A stretch of 64,000 nucleotides of DNA. It comes from Halomarinibacterium sp034670265 (GTDB lineage Bacteria; Bacteroidota; Bacteroidia; Flavobacteriales; Flavobacteriaceae). Positions 48,753-57,387 of the stretch are shown here, piece after piece. Under the pieces are notes generated by a model, which saw nothing but the letters and a program-made list of their open reading frames with translations, was not told where the DNA came from and searched no databases. Positions within the stretch are counted from its first letter, which is position 1. Every line of letters begins with the position of its first letter. The position numbers and the translations under genes are program-made. The DNA is taken from contig JAXMNU010000001.1 of the NCBI GenBank assembly GCA_034670265.1, positions 496,001-560,000 of the forward strand, given 5' to 3'.

Positions 48753-49685
48753 ATGACCATTACCCAATTAAAATATGTGTTGGCTGTGGCAGAGCATCAA
48801 AATTTTACCAAAGCTGCCGAAAAAACGTTTGTAACCCAGCCTACGCTTAGTATGCAAATTCAAAAATTGGAGGAAGAGCTAGATATTCTCATTTTTGATA
48901 GAAGTAAAAAGCCCATTGAGCTTACTTCGGTAGGAAAGAAAATTGTAAGCCAAGCAAAAAATATTGTAAATGAATCTGAGCGCATGCAGGATGTTGTGGA
49001 CCAAGAAAAAGGGTTTATTGGAGGTGATTTTAGATTAGGAATTATCCCAACAGTGATGCCTACATTATTGCCAATGTTTCTTAAAAATTTTACGTCAAAA
49101 TATCCAAAAGTCCATTTAAAAATAGAAGAACTCTCTACCGAAGAAATCATTCACAAAATGCTTGATGGACATCTTGATGCTGCCATTGCCGCTACTCCTT
49201 TACAAAATGAAAAAATCAAGGAACGAGCCTTATATTACGAGCCGTTTGTAGGATATATTCCAGAGAGTCATCGCCTATCTCAAAAAAAAATAATTGAAGT
49301 TTCCGATCTTGATATCGATGATATATTATTACTCGAAGACGGACATTGTTTTAGGGACGGGGTTATTAACTTGTGTAGGTCTTCAAAAATGTCACACAAT
49401 GAGACTTTTCAATTGGAAAGTGGAAGCTTTGAAACACTTATAAAATTAACTCACGAAGGCTTAGGAATGACCCTACTTCCCTATTTACATACACTTGATT
49501 TAAGCGAGAAACAATATAAACATTTGAGGTACTTTAAAGAGCCGCCACCGGCAAGAGAAGTAAGCATTATTTATCCAAAAAGTGAATTAAAACTTCAGAT
49601 TATCGATGCGATGTATCAAATCATTTCGGGAGTAGTGAGGGGAGCGATTAAGTTTCAAGACGTGAAAATAATAAGCCCTGTCTAA
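48753..49685 (+). CDS. oxyR: Hydrogen-peroxide sensor OxyR (LysR family)
   Basis: 310 residues: LysR winged helix (MTITQLKYVLAVAEHQNFTKAAEKTFV ... LSMQIQKLEEEL, about 1-60) and periplasmic-binding-like sensor domain. The redox pair is in GHCFRDGVINLC, which by codon count gives Cys199 and Cys208, the same numbers as in E. coli OxyR. The GHCFRD block is OxyR-specific, which separates it from CysB- or BenM-type regulators. No oxidative-stress target gene is adjacent. Confidence 0.95.
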   Translation: MTITQLKYVLAVAEHQNFTKAAEKTFVTQPTLSMQIQKLEEELDILIFDRSKKPIELTSVGKKIVSQAKNIVNESERMQDVVDQEKGFIGGDFRLGIIPTVMPTLLPMFLKNFTSKYPKVHLKIEELSTEEIIHKMLDGHLDAAIAATPLQNEKIKERALYYEPFVGYIPESHRLSQKKIIEVSDLDIDDILLLEDGHCFRDGVINLCRSSKMSHNETFQLESGSFETLIKLTHEGLGMTLLPYLHTLDLSEKQYKHLRYFKEPPPAREVSIIYPKSELKLQIIDAMYQIISGVVRGAIKFQDVKIISPV

Positions 49686-49710
49686 TTCTAAATATTTATA
49701 AAAACTAAAA

Positions 49711-49730
49711 AATCCCGCTGAAGCGGGATT
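49711..49730. terminator. Bidirectional terminator after oxyR
   Basis: 9-bp stem AATCCCGCT/AGCGGGATT with a 2-nt loop, A-run before and T-run after. Also serves the convergent small gene ending at 49735. Confidence 0.93.
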
Positions 49731-49734
49731 TTTT

Positions 49735-49932
49735 TTATTCTTTTAAATAGATTAAACACTGATTAAGTTGAGGGTTTTGCACTATAAGGGAATTTACCCA
49801 AATTTTAAGTTCTTCAATTTCATGTGGAAGAAGTCTTTGTAGTGCTTTTTTCAACTCTTTGCAAAATAGATTAGCGTCGAAGCTTACTTTTTTAAGCACA
49901 GCTTTTGTGTAATCGAACATTGCTCTAGCCAT
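49735..49932 (-). CDS. Small conserved protein, 65 aa
   Basis: MARAMFDYTKAVLKKVSFDANLFC start, then KELKKALQRLLPHEIEELKIWV: a mostly helical, charged cytosolic protein, known to me as a recurrent short hypothetical in Flavobacteriia. The shared terminator supports expression. No function known. Confidence 0.75.
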   Translation of the reverse strand: MARAMFDYTKAVLKKVSFDANLFCKELKKALQRLLPHEIEELKIWVNSLIVQNPQLNQCLIYLKE

Positions 49933-50069
49933 AGGTAATTAGAGTTAGGTTACGTAGTGTTTGTCAATAAGCAAAGATTTATAAGATTTGTGATATAAAT
50001 ATAACGAAAAAACGAATATAAATTTCAATAGCAGAAAAAAATAGCGATTAAAGTTTTCCTAAAAAAATG

Positions 50070-50525
50070 TTAAGTACGCATTTTTACAGTCCATTCGAAC
50101 TGAAATTGAGACACCACATTTCCTTTATTATTTTTTCCTTCACTGGTCATCCAGCAGGTTTGTCCCTCTCCCGTTGCTATGGTTTTATTGATAGCCTCTT
50201 TTATAGCTAGTCCATCGACACAAGTAAAAGTGATGCGTCCCGTTGCTTTTTTTGAAAAGGTCGCCTTATTATTTGCCACCAACATAGAAATAGGCTTATT
50301 ACTTTCTTTTATATAGCTCATTACAAGCGCACCTGTGCTTAGCTCGGCAGCCATGCCTTGCACTGCCCAAAACATTGATTTAAAAGGATTTTGATTAATC
50401 CATCGATGCTTTACAGTAGTCGTACAATGCTTTTCTGAAATACTTTTCACTCGTACCCCCGTAAAATAACATGAGGGTAGTTTAAATAAGGTAAAGAGGT
50501 TGATTTTTCTTGGGGTGAGTAGCAT
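50070..50525 (-). CDS. DUF4442 hotdog-fold protein
   Basis: 151 residues with the DUF4442 pattern (LTPRKINLFTLFKLPSCYFTGVRV, WINQNPFKSMFWAVQGMAAEL, ATFSKKATGRITFTC). It is a hotdog fold like thioesterases, without a clear catalytic acid; substrate unknown. A GGGTTCT array lies just upstream of its start. Confidence 0.9.
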   Translation of the reverse strand: MLLTPRKINLFTLFKLPSCYFTGVRVKSISEKHCTTTVKHRWINQNPFKSMFWAVQGMAAELSTGALVMSYIKESNKPISMLVANNKATFSKKATGRITFTCVDGLAIKEAINKTIATGEGQTCWMTSEGKNNKGNVVSQFQFEWTVKMRT

Positions 50526-50528
50526 CTT

Positions 50529-50563
50529 GGGTTCTGGGTTCTGGGTTCTGGGTTCTGGGTTCT
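50529..50563 (+). repeat. GGGTTCT heptamer array, five units
   Basis: Five perfect GGGTTCT units starting 3 bp upstream of the DUF4442 start, with no REP beside them. Five G-triplets with 4-nt loops meet the G-quadruplex pattern. Confidence 0.95.
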
Positions 50564-50579
50564 AAGGTTGAAAATTATT

Positions 50580-51872
50580 TTATAACTTAATAAACTTTTG
50601 AATGGCTTTTTTCCCTTCGGAAGTGATTTCCACTAAATAAACACCTTGTGTCAAATTAGAAACATCCAACCCGTTTGTATCATAATATTCTCGAACCATA
50701 ACTCCTTGAAGAGTATAAATAGTTACTTTTTCAATTTCTACCTTAGATTGAATTGTTAATATTTTATCTGCTGGGTTGGGATAAAGTACAATTTCATTTG
50801 CAGCAAAATCTTCAATACCTAATTCACAAAACTCACTGTAGCTAGCTGTTTCGTCTTTACACCATCCACCCGTAGGATATCCACATCCTTGATTGTTAGC
50901 GTAATTAACGTCATCAACCTGAACACATTCTAATTGAGGGTTATTTTGTATATAGAAATGATTTACACCTGTATTATTCCCGTTTTCAAAATTTAAATTA
51001 ACCAAAGAATTATTGTACGCATGAACTGATGCCAAATTTGAATTATTTGAAAGATCTAATGTATGAATCTGATTATTGAAACAATAGATAGAACTTAAAT
51101 CTAGATTATTAGATGTATCAAGACTAGTCAAGTTATTTTCTGCACAGAGTAAATTAAGTAAATTAGGGTTTTGGGTAACATTTAACGAATTTAAATTGTT
51201 AGAAGTTACCTCGATAGATATTAATTCTGGGCAGTTAGTTACATCAACATTTGTTAATTGATTAGTATGAGCATTTAACACGCGTAAAGAATAATTATTT
51301 GATAAATCTAAACTTGTTAAATTATTTGATGAAACACTTAAACGATCAAGATTTATATTTTTACTTAAATCAATATTACTTATACTATTTAATACTAAAT
51401 CTAACCAGACTAAATTAATATTTTGTGAAATATCAATAGAAGAAATATTATTATCAAATAGAAAGAGAATTTCTAGTAAATGATTATTTGCGACATTTAA
51501 ACTAGAAATATTATTGCTTCCAAAATGTAAAGTTTCTATTAATTTATTATTCGATACATCAACAGAAATAATATTATTAGAAAAAGCAATAAGGATTACT
51601 AAATTCTCAAAAGCCTCTATGCCTTCTAATGAAGCAATACTTTTACCATCTATTTCTAATTGGTAAACATTTAATGCTTCGCTTACTTGGATTTCACCAT
51701 CATTATTGGTATCAACATCACCATCTAAAACTCCATCACCATCAAAATCTGCCACAATATCATTCACCAATGCATTTTTAAAATTAGCATCAGGGATGTT
51801 AACAATCTGGGCTTGAGATAAAAAACTTCCCAATACCAAAACACATAAGATAAAAAGGTATTTTGTTTTCAT
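50580..51872 (-). CDS. Secreted leucine-rich-repeat protein with T9SS sorting domain
   Basis: 430 residues: signal peptide, a head with Asp-rich DFDGDGVLDGDVDTNNDGEI (calcium-type loops, about 40-60), then about 11 LRR units of about 21 residues (pattern LxSLDLSNNxxLxxLxxxxN), a Cys-containing cap (LECVQVDDVNYANNQGCGYPTGGWC) and a T9SS type A domain (IVLYPNPADKILTI ... KAIQKFIKL). It resembles internalin-like surface proteins. Role in adhesion is inferred. Confidence 0.93.
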   Translation of the reverse strand: MKTKYLFILCVLVLGSFLSQAQIVNIPDANFKNALVNDIVADFDGDGVLDGDVDTNNDGEIQVSEALNVYQLEIDGKSIASLEGIEAFENLVILIAFSNNIISVDVSNNKLIETLHFGSNNISSLNVANNHLLEILFLFDNNISSIDISQNINLVWLDLVLNSISNIDLSKNINLDRLSVSSNNLTSLDLSNNYSLRVLNAHTNQLTNVDVTNCPELISIEVTSNNLNSLNVTQNPNLLNLLCAENNLTSLDTSNNLDLSSIYCFNNQIHTLDLSNNSNLASVHAYNNSLVNLNFENGNNTGVNHFYIQNNPQLECVQVDDVNYANNQGCGYPTGGWCKDETASYSEFCELGIEDFAANEIVLYPNPADKILTIQSKVEIEKVTIYTLQGVMVREYYDTNGLDVSNLTQGVYLVEITSEGKKAIQKFIKL

Positions 51873-51998
51873 AAGATACTATTTATAGGGTCTCCCCTTC
51901 TATTAGTGGCTAATATATTCAAATTAATTGAAATACTAATTTGTTAATTTTATGTTAAATATTAGTACTATGCGTAACATAATACCATTTATAAGACA

Positions 51999-52006
51999 TA
52001 TATTTG
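51999..52006 (+). promoter_or_regulatory. -7 box of the DUF4870-PadR-PspC operon
   Basis: TATATTTG, exact consensus, 19 bp before the ATG at 52026. ACATAATACCAT, 12 of the 15 bases of the repeat motif at 27545, lies at 51977-51988. Confidence 0.7.
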
Positions 52007-52025
52007 CATAAGAAAATAATAAGTA

Positions 52026-52565
52026 ATGGAAACAACTATTCCCGAGAATCACAAAAACATAGCCGCAGCGATGCATCTTTCGACCTTTGCAAAGTTCTTT
52101 TTTCCTTTCGGAAATTTTTTACTCCCACTTATATTATGGAGTACTAATAAAGAAAAGCCTTTTGTAAACGAACACGGAAGACAAGCCATTAACTTTCAGT
52201 TAAGTATTTTACTTTATAGTATTGGTATTGGCCTTATTTGCTTACCGTTTTTTGTGGCATTTGCGTCAGACTTTGTATCCTTAGTAGAGGTAATTGATCA
52301 TCACGCACACAAAGTTACTTTTAGTGATATTAAAAATCTTTCGGGATATTTAATTCTCTTTTTTGTAGCCATCGTTTTCCTCTTAGGCCTATTTGTTTTT
52401 GAATTGTATGCAGTAATCACCGCTACCGTTCATGCTAATAGAGGGCTATTATATAAGTACCCAGTAAGTATATCATTCATCAAAAAAGCAGATGCTATTT
52501 CAGAAACACCATCAGAAATAAGCAATGAAACCAATCTTGAAAATAAAGCAGGAGACGTTTTATGA
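52026..52565 (+). CDS. DUF4870 membrane protein
   Basis: 179 residues: AAAMHLSTFAKFFFPFGNFLLPLILW (in parts HLSTFAKFF, NFLLPLILW) and EHGRQAINFQLSILLYSIG are the DUF4870 hallmarks; three to four spans follow with a cytosolic acidic tail. Function unknown. First gene of a run with PadR, PspC and DUF2807 genes. Confidence 0.92.
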   Translation: METTIPENHKNIAAAMHLSTFAKFFFPFGNFLLPLILWSTNKEKPFVNEHGRQAINFQLSILLYSIGIGLICLPFFVAFASDFVSLVEVIDHHAHKVTFSDIKNLSGYLILFFVAIVFLLGLFVFELYAVITATVHANRGLLYKYPVSISFIKKADAISETPSEISNETNLENKAGDVL

Positions 52566-52634
52566 AAAACAACATCAAAAATCATCAAAAAATGAACCGT
52601 TTAACCCTCGCTTTGCGAGTTAATCAATCAAAAA

Positions 52635-52826
52635 ATGAGCACGTTAGTTAGTATTTTGTCAGCGATAGTATTAAATATACTTCACGCTGGAGAACTTCCG
52701 CAAGTTGCAGAAGATTTTCCAACCATTGAGCAAAGAACTTGCGAAGTAAGTTTGCAGCAACTCAACCCTCATTACCTCATCACGAGAGACGAATTGTTGT
52801 CTCAATTAAATGAAAAGAAAGTATGA
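52635..52826 (+). CDS. Small protein in the PadR-PspC operon, 63 aa
   Basis: Starts MSTLVSILSAIVLNILHAGEL, with a short hydrophobic head, then a polar part (TCEVSLQQLNPHYLITRDELLSQL). It overlaps the PadR start by 4 bp (ATGA-type), which favours real translation. Not a known family to me. Confidence 0.65.
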   Translation: MSTLVSILSAIVLNILHAGELPQVAEDFPTIEQRTCEVSLQQLNPHYLITRDELLSQLNEKKV

Positions 52827-53161
52827 AAATCGAAAACACAAAAGCACAAATGCGAAAAGGGGTCTTGGAGTTTTGTATCCTTTCCATCCTAAAAGATGGC
52901 GAGGCGTATACAAGTGACATCCTAGAGTCTCTCAAAGAAGGCAAATTGCTAGTCGTTGAGGGAACTGTGTATCCTCTTTTAACCCGATTAAAAAATGCAG
53001 GGTTGTTAAATTATCGCTGGGAAGAATCTACCAGTGGACCACCACGTAAGTACTACGGTCTTACGGAGACAGGAAAATTATTTTTAAAAGAATTAAGCAC
53101 CACCTGGAGCGAATTACAACAGGCGGTAACTAGAGTAACCAGCGAAAAAACTACAAAATGA
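52823..53161 (+). CDS. PadR-family transcriptional regulator
   Basis: 112 residues: KGVLEFCILSILKDGEAYTSDILESLKE and VVEGTVYPLLTRLKNAGLLNYRWEES (in parts GTVYPLLTRLKNAGLL), ending in a C-terminal helix. PadR regulators bind palindromes ATGT-N8-ACAT and often act on their own operon. Overlaps the PspC gene by 4 bp. Confidence 0.94.
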   Translation: MKIENTKAQMRKGVLEFCILSILKDGEAYTSDILESLKEGKLLVVEGTVYPLLTRLKNAGLLNYRWEESTSGPPRKYYGLTETGKLFLKELSTTWSELQQAVTRVTSEKTTK

Positions 53162-54879
53162 ACAAGACAGTAAACATAAATTTAGCAGGTACTTTTTTCC
53201 ACATCGACGAAGATGCTTACGGAAAATTACAACGCTATTTGGTCGCCATAAAAAAATCATTGAGCGATCCGCAAGGCAGCGACGAAATCATTAAAGATAT
53301 CGAAGCACGTATTGCCGAACTATTTTCAGAAAAACTGAAAACAAGCACTCAAGTGGTAACCATTAAAGAGCTAGACGAAGTCATTGCCGTAATGGGGCAA
53401 CCTGAAGACTATGCCGTAGATGATGACATTTTTGAAGATGCGCCACCTAGAGCTTCCAAAAAATCTAGCTCGTCGCACAAACAACTCTTTAGAGATATTG
53501 ACAACAAATTTATCTCAGGTGTGTCTTCTGGGTTAAGCCATTATTTAGGAATTGATGCCGTTTGGGTACGTCTTATCTGGATATTGTTAACATTATTCTC
53601 TAGTGGAACGTTCATATTTGTGTACATCTTGTTTTGGATATTAGTTCCTGCTGCGGAAAGCACTTCAGATAAACTGAAAATGACAGGTGAACCCATAAAT
53701 ATCTCGAATATTGAAAAAAAGTTTAAAGAAGGATATGAAACTGTCGCCGATAAAGTAAAAAACGCCGACTATGACAAATACGGGCAAAAAGTGAAAAATA
53801 GCAGTGCTACTTTTTTCGACACGCTTGGTAGTATCTTTCTAACACTCTTTAAAATATTTGTCAAGTTTATAGGGATTATAGTCATCATTGTATCACTAAG
53901 TACCCTTGTTGGGCTTCTTATAGGGTTATTTACTGCAGGAAGCTTCGGAATGTGGGGTCATGGAGAATTTACAGATTGGTATCAATTAGTCGATACTACT
54001 CAATCTCCATTGTGGCTTATTTCGTTACTCACTTTCTTTGCTGTTGGGATTCCATTTTTCGTCCTATTCATTTTAGGATTAAAGATGTTAATCAACAATC
54101 TAAAATCAATTGGATTACCGGCTAAAATTACGTTGTTTGTAATTTGGTTAGCCTCCATTGTTGGATTGGGTGTATTAGGTATTCGTCAGGCTACAGAAAC
54201 AGCATATACAGGAGAATTTGTAACCGAAGAAACCTTAGCAGTTCGCAGTGGCGATACCTTAAATATCGCTATGTACTCTAACGAAAAGTATGAGTATGAC
54301 GCACGCCGAAGAGGAGGATTAAAAATTGAGTACAACGAGAACGATGAAAAAATCATTTACTCGACAGATATTCGACTTATTGTACGCTCTACAAATGATT
54401 CGGTAGGAAGAATTGTGATCGAAAAGAAAGCTGAAGGACCAGATTATCTTATAGCCAAAAAGAAAGCTGAAGCCATTAATTATAACTATCAACTTTCAGG
54501 AAACAAGTTAACACTAGACGCCTTTTTAACGACCGATTTCGAAAACAAATACCGTGACCAAGAAGTGGAAGTAGTGGTCTATTTACCCGTAGGAACCATT
54601 ATTTATGCAGATGATAATACCTACTCCTTTCATAGAAACGACTACAATTACAGAGACATTCTCGAAAACGGAGACGAAGAGCAATACTTACTTATTGAAG
54701 ACGGAAAAACACGTTGTTTAGATTGTCCTAAGGAAGAAAAAGAATCTTGGGAAAAAGACGTGGAAAATACACATAACGGAAACAGGGGATCTTGGGAAGA
54801 AGAAGTAGAAAACGATTTTAATCCCGATAAGAAAAAAGATAGTCTTAGTAATATAATAGTTCTAGATACCATTGAGTAA
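53158..54879 (+). CDS. PspC-domain membrane protein
   Basis: 573 residues: cytosolic N-terminal part (VNINLAGTFFHIDEDAYGKLQRYLVAIKK; IEARIAELFSEKL), PspC domain (LFRDIDNKFISGVSSGLSHYLGIDAVWVRLIWIL in parts GVSSGLSHYLGIDA), four further spans and a large C-terminal domain. PspC members respond to envelope stress and bind PspB in other bacteria. Here it is coupled to PadR, so PadR probably tunes it. Confidence 0.93.
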   Translation: MNKTVNINLAGTFFHIDEDAYGKLQRYLVAIKKSLSDPQGSDEIIKDIEARIAELFSEKLKTSTQVVTIKELDEVIAVMGQPEDYAVDDDIFEDAPPRASKKSSSSHKQLFRDIDNKFISGVSSGLSHYLGIDAVWVRLIWILLTLFSSGTFIFVYILFWILVPAAESTSDKLKMTGEPINISNIEKKFKEGYETVADKVKNADYDKYGQKVKNSSATFFDTLGSIFLTLFKIFVKFIGIIVIIVSLSTLVGLLIGLFTAGSFGMWGHGEFTDWYQLVDTTQSPLWLISLLTFFAVGIPFFVLFILGLKMLINNLKSIGLPAKITLFVIWLASIVGLGVLGIRQATETAYTGEFVTEETLAVRSGDTLNIAMYSNEKYEYDARRRGGLKIEYNENDEKIIYSTDIRLIVRSTNDSVGRIVIEKKAEGPDYLIAKKKAEAINYNYQLSGNKLTLDAFLTTDFENKYRDQEVEVVVYLPVGTIIYADDNTYSFHRNDYNYRDILENGDEEQYLLIEDGKTRCLDCPKEEKESWEKDVENTHNGNRGSWEEEVENDFNPDKKKDSLSNIIVLDTIE

Positions 54880-54907
54880 ATAAATCATTCATCAAAAAAT
54901 CATCAAA

Positions 54908-55627
54908 ATGAAAGCAATCAAAATTTTAGTTGTGGCCTTTATAGGAATTGTAACCACAAGTTGCCAATTTGACATCAACTTGGGAGAAGTAAACGGTAAC
55001 GGAAACGTAACTACCGAAACAAGAAATGTAGGAGACTTTACAGCCGTAAGAGGAAGTGCAGGAATGGACGTCTTTTTAACAGAGGGTTCAGAAAACAAAG
55101 TAGTTATTGAAGCCGATGAAAACCTTATGGAAAATATTGAAGCCTATGTAGAAAATGGTGTACTTAAAATTAGCACCAAAAAAAGCATAGGAAGATCTAA
55201 GTCTCAAAAAGCTCACGTTACGTATGTTTCTTTAAATAGCATTGAAGCTTCAAGTGGTGCCGATGTCATTGGTAATTCGGTGATAAAAAGTGAAACTCTT
55301 TCATTAGAAAGTAGCAGTGGTGCCGATTTAGAAGTTGAGATCCTTGCCAAGGAAGTGTATGCCAGTTCTAGTAGTGGTTCCGATTTAAAAATCTCTGGAA
55401 AAGCCACTCGACTCATTGCTGATGCCTCCAGCGGAAGCGATATAAAGGCTCGTGAGCTAGAAGTTATTAGTTGTAAAGCAAGCGCCAGTAGTGGTGCCGA
55501 TATTGCAGTAAATGTAAAAGAACAAATGGAAGGGAAAGCTTCCAGTGGTGGTGACATACAATATTATGGAAACCCGTCCGATGTTTCGGTGAAAGACGGA
55601 ACTTCAGGAAATGTACGTAAAATGTAA
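54908..55627 (+). CDS. DUF2807 (head GIN domain) lipoprotein
   Basis: 239 residues: lipobox IVTTSC (Cys19) and a DUF2807 right-handed beta-helix (VGDFTAVRGSAGMDVFLTEG, then repeated SSGADxxxxxL units at about every 20 residues). A putative auto-transporter-like adhesin family of Bacteroidota. Last gene of the operon; the hairpin at 55651 ends it. Confidence 0.92.
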   Translation: MKAIKILVVAFIGIVTTSCQFDINLGEVNGNGNVTTETRNVGDFTAVRGSAGMDVFLTEGSENKVVIEADENLMENIEAYVENGVLKISTKKSIGRSKSQKAHVTYVSLNSIEASSGADVIGNSVIKSETLSLESSSGADLEVEILAKEVYASSSSGSDLKISGKATRLIADASSGSDIKARELEVISCKASASSGADIAVNVKEQMEGKASSGGDIQYYGNPSDVSVKDGTSGNVRKM

Positions 55628-55650
55628 TTTATATAAACTCTAACCAACCC

Positions 55651-55684
55651 AAGCCCGAAGTGAAGTCCATAGCACTTTGGGCTT
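55651..55684 (+). terminator. Terminator of the DUF2807 operon
   Basis: 12-bp stem AAGCCCGAAGTG/CACTTTGGGCTT (one G-U pair) with a 10-nt loop, followed by ACTTTTTA. A GTG in frame with the next gene lies inside it, so the next gene starts later. Confidence 0.82.
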
Positions 55685-55698
55685 ACTTTTTAATCATT

Positions 55699-56184
55699 AT
55701 GAAAAATTATCTATTTTACTTTTTCAGTCTCGTTTTCAGTTTCTCTTTTGCGCAAGTAGATACTAATTCTGAACTATTTCAAACCTTAAAAGCAAAAGAC
55801 AGTTTACTCTTTGACAGAGCTTTTAACTATTGTGAAGGTCAGTATTTAGATCAATTAATATCTGAAGATTTCGAATTTTACCACGATCAAAGTGGCTTCA
55901 TTGAAAGCAAGCAGGATTTTTTAAATATTATGAAAGATGGTATTTGCAATCCTAACAACGAAACCAAGTCTCGTCGAGAGCTAGTGGAAGGCACCTTAGA
56001 AGTCTTTCCTCTATATAACAACGGAATACTCTATGCAGCGCTTCAAAAAGGTACCCATCGTTTTTTTGAAAAAAGAGGGCATTTGCCAGAACAAGCTGGA
56101 AGCACTGCCCTATTCACCCATCTTTGGAAATTGGAGAATACCCAATGGAAACTCATTAGAGTATTGAGCTATAACCACCACTAA
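55699..56184 (+). CDS. Secreted NTF2-like (DUF4440) protein
   Basis: 161 residues from the ATG at 55699 with signal peptide MKNYLFYFFSLVFSFSFAQ. The mature part is an NTF2-like cone (DSLLFDRAFNYCEGQYLDQLISEDFEFYHDQ, THLWKLENTQWKLIRVLSY). The frame can be extended to a GTG at 55660, but this sits in a terminator hairpin. Role unknown; ligand binding or hydrolysis in relatives. Confidence 0.85.
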   Translation: MKNYLFYFFSLVFSFSFAQVDTNSELFQTLKAKDSLLFDRAFNYCEGQYLDQLISEDFEFYHDQSGFIESKQDFLNIMKDGICNPNNETKSRRELVEGTLEVFPLYNNGILYAALQKGTHRFFEKRGHLPEQAGSTALFTHLWKLENTQWKLIRVLSYNHH

Positions 56185-56185
56185 T

Positions 56186-56219
56186 ATAAAAAGCCCGAAG
56201 TTACCTTCGGGCTTTTTAT
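56186..56219. terminator. Bidirectional terminator
   Basis: 15-bp stem (ATAAAAAGCCCGAAG and its complement) with a 4-nt loop, between convergent genes ending at 56184 and 56238. Confidence 0.94.
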
Positions 56220-56237
56220 ATTTTCAGCTTACCAATT

Positions 56238-57206
56238 CTAAGCTTCCACTTCTTCTTTACTTTCTACAGCAGCCAGATAACGCTCGGCATCTAAAGCAGC
56301 CATACAACCTGTTCCTGCAGCAGTAACTGCCTGACGGTATTCTTTATCTTGCACATCGCCACTGGCAAAGACTCCGGGTTTGTTGGTTTTAGTGCTTTTC
56401 CCTTTAGTAATGATATAGCCGGTATCGTCCATATCGATTTGTCCTTTAAAAATATCGGTATTGGGTTTATGTCCAATGGCAATAAAGAGACCTGTTATGG
56501 CAATTTCTTCTTTTTCACCGGTTTCGTTATTTACAATTCGAAGTCCTTCCACAACCATATCGCCTAACACTTCATCCACTTCAGTATTGTAAAGAACTTC
56601 GAGGTTTTTAGTCGCATTTACACGGTGTTGCATTGCTTTGGATGCTTTCATATAATCTTTACGAACCAACATCGTTACTTTATTACAAATATTGGCTAAA
56701 TAGGTGGCTTCCTCGGCTGCGGTATCCCCTGCTCCAACAATGGCTACATCCTGCCCTTTATAGAAAAATCCGTCGCAAACAGCACATGCAGAAACTCCTC
56801 CACCGCGTAACCGTTGTTCACTTGGGATTCCTAAATACTTAGCCGTGGCACCAGTTGATATAATGACAGTTTCAGCTTCAATTTGTGTTTTGTTATCAAC
56901 GGTAACCTTGTGTATCCCGCCCATTTCATCACTTAAATCTACAGCTGTGACCATTCCTATGCGTACTTCAGTTCCAAAACGTTCTGCTTGCTGTTGTAAT
57001 TGCACCATCATGGTTGGACCATCAATTCCTTCAGGGTAACCTGGAAAATTATCAACTTCGGTTGTGGTCGTTAATTGCCCTCCTGGTTCCAATCCAGTAT
57101 ACATAACAGGTTTAAGATCTGCTCTTGCTGCATATATAGCTGCCGTATAACCCGCTGGACCTGATCCAATAATTAAGCATTTTATTCTTTCGATAGTATC
57201 TGACAT
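56238..57206 (-). CDS. trxB: Thioredoxin-disulfide reductase
   Basis: 322 residues from the ATG at 57206 (MSDTIERIKCLIIGSGPAGYTAA); a TTG at 57221 would add five residues. FAD-binding GSGPAG, redox pair CAVC (GVSACAVCDGFF), NADPH-binding GAGDTAAEE and the C-terminal FAD block GVFASGDVQDKEYRQ. It reduces thioredoxin with NADPH in the cytosol. Monocistronic. Confidence 0.96.
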   Translation of the reverse strand: MSDTIERIKCLIIGSGPAGYTAAIYAARADLKPVMYTGLEPGGQLTTTTEVDNFPGYPEGIDGPTMMVQLQQQAERFGTEVRIGMVTAVDLSDEMGGIHKVTVDNKTQIEAETVIISTGATAKYLGIPSEQRLRGGGVSACAVCDGFFYKGQDVAIVGAGDTAAEEATYLANICNKVTMLVRKDYMKASKAMQHRVNATKNLEVLYNTEVDEVLGDMVVEGLRIVNNETGEKEEIAITGLFIAIGHKPNTDIFKGQIDMDDTGYIITKGKSTKTNKPGVFASGDVQDKEYRQAVTAAGTGCMAALDAERYLAAVESKEEVEA

Positions 57207-57320
57207 AATAAAAATCTTCAATTTTATGAGGTTATAAAAGTAGCAACTTTAGTTTAAACCTTACAGTAAAAGTTATTAAGAATTGTTATCAACGCATCAT
57301 ATAAGTTTATGCTTGAAAAC

Positions 57321-57332
57321 TGATATAAATCA
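57321..57332. promoter_or_regulatory. CRP/FNR-type site upstream of hemN
   Basis: TGATATAAATCA has TGAT/ATCA arms, with the family core TTGAT-N4-ATCAA matched at 8 of 10 defined bases. It lies 56 bp before the hemN start. Confidence 0.6.
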
Positions 57333-57387
57333 TATTTTAAAAAGTTGGACAAAGGTACTTTTACTCCAATAAATTGATTTTATAAAA

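Noticed and set aside
55660..55698. GTG start for the NTF2-like protein
   Set aside because: It lies in the terminator of the upstream operon; the ATG at 55699 begins a proper signal peptide.
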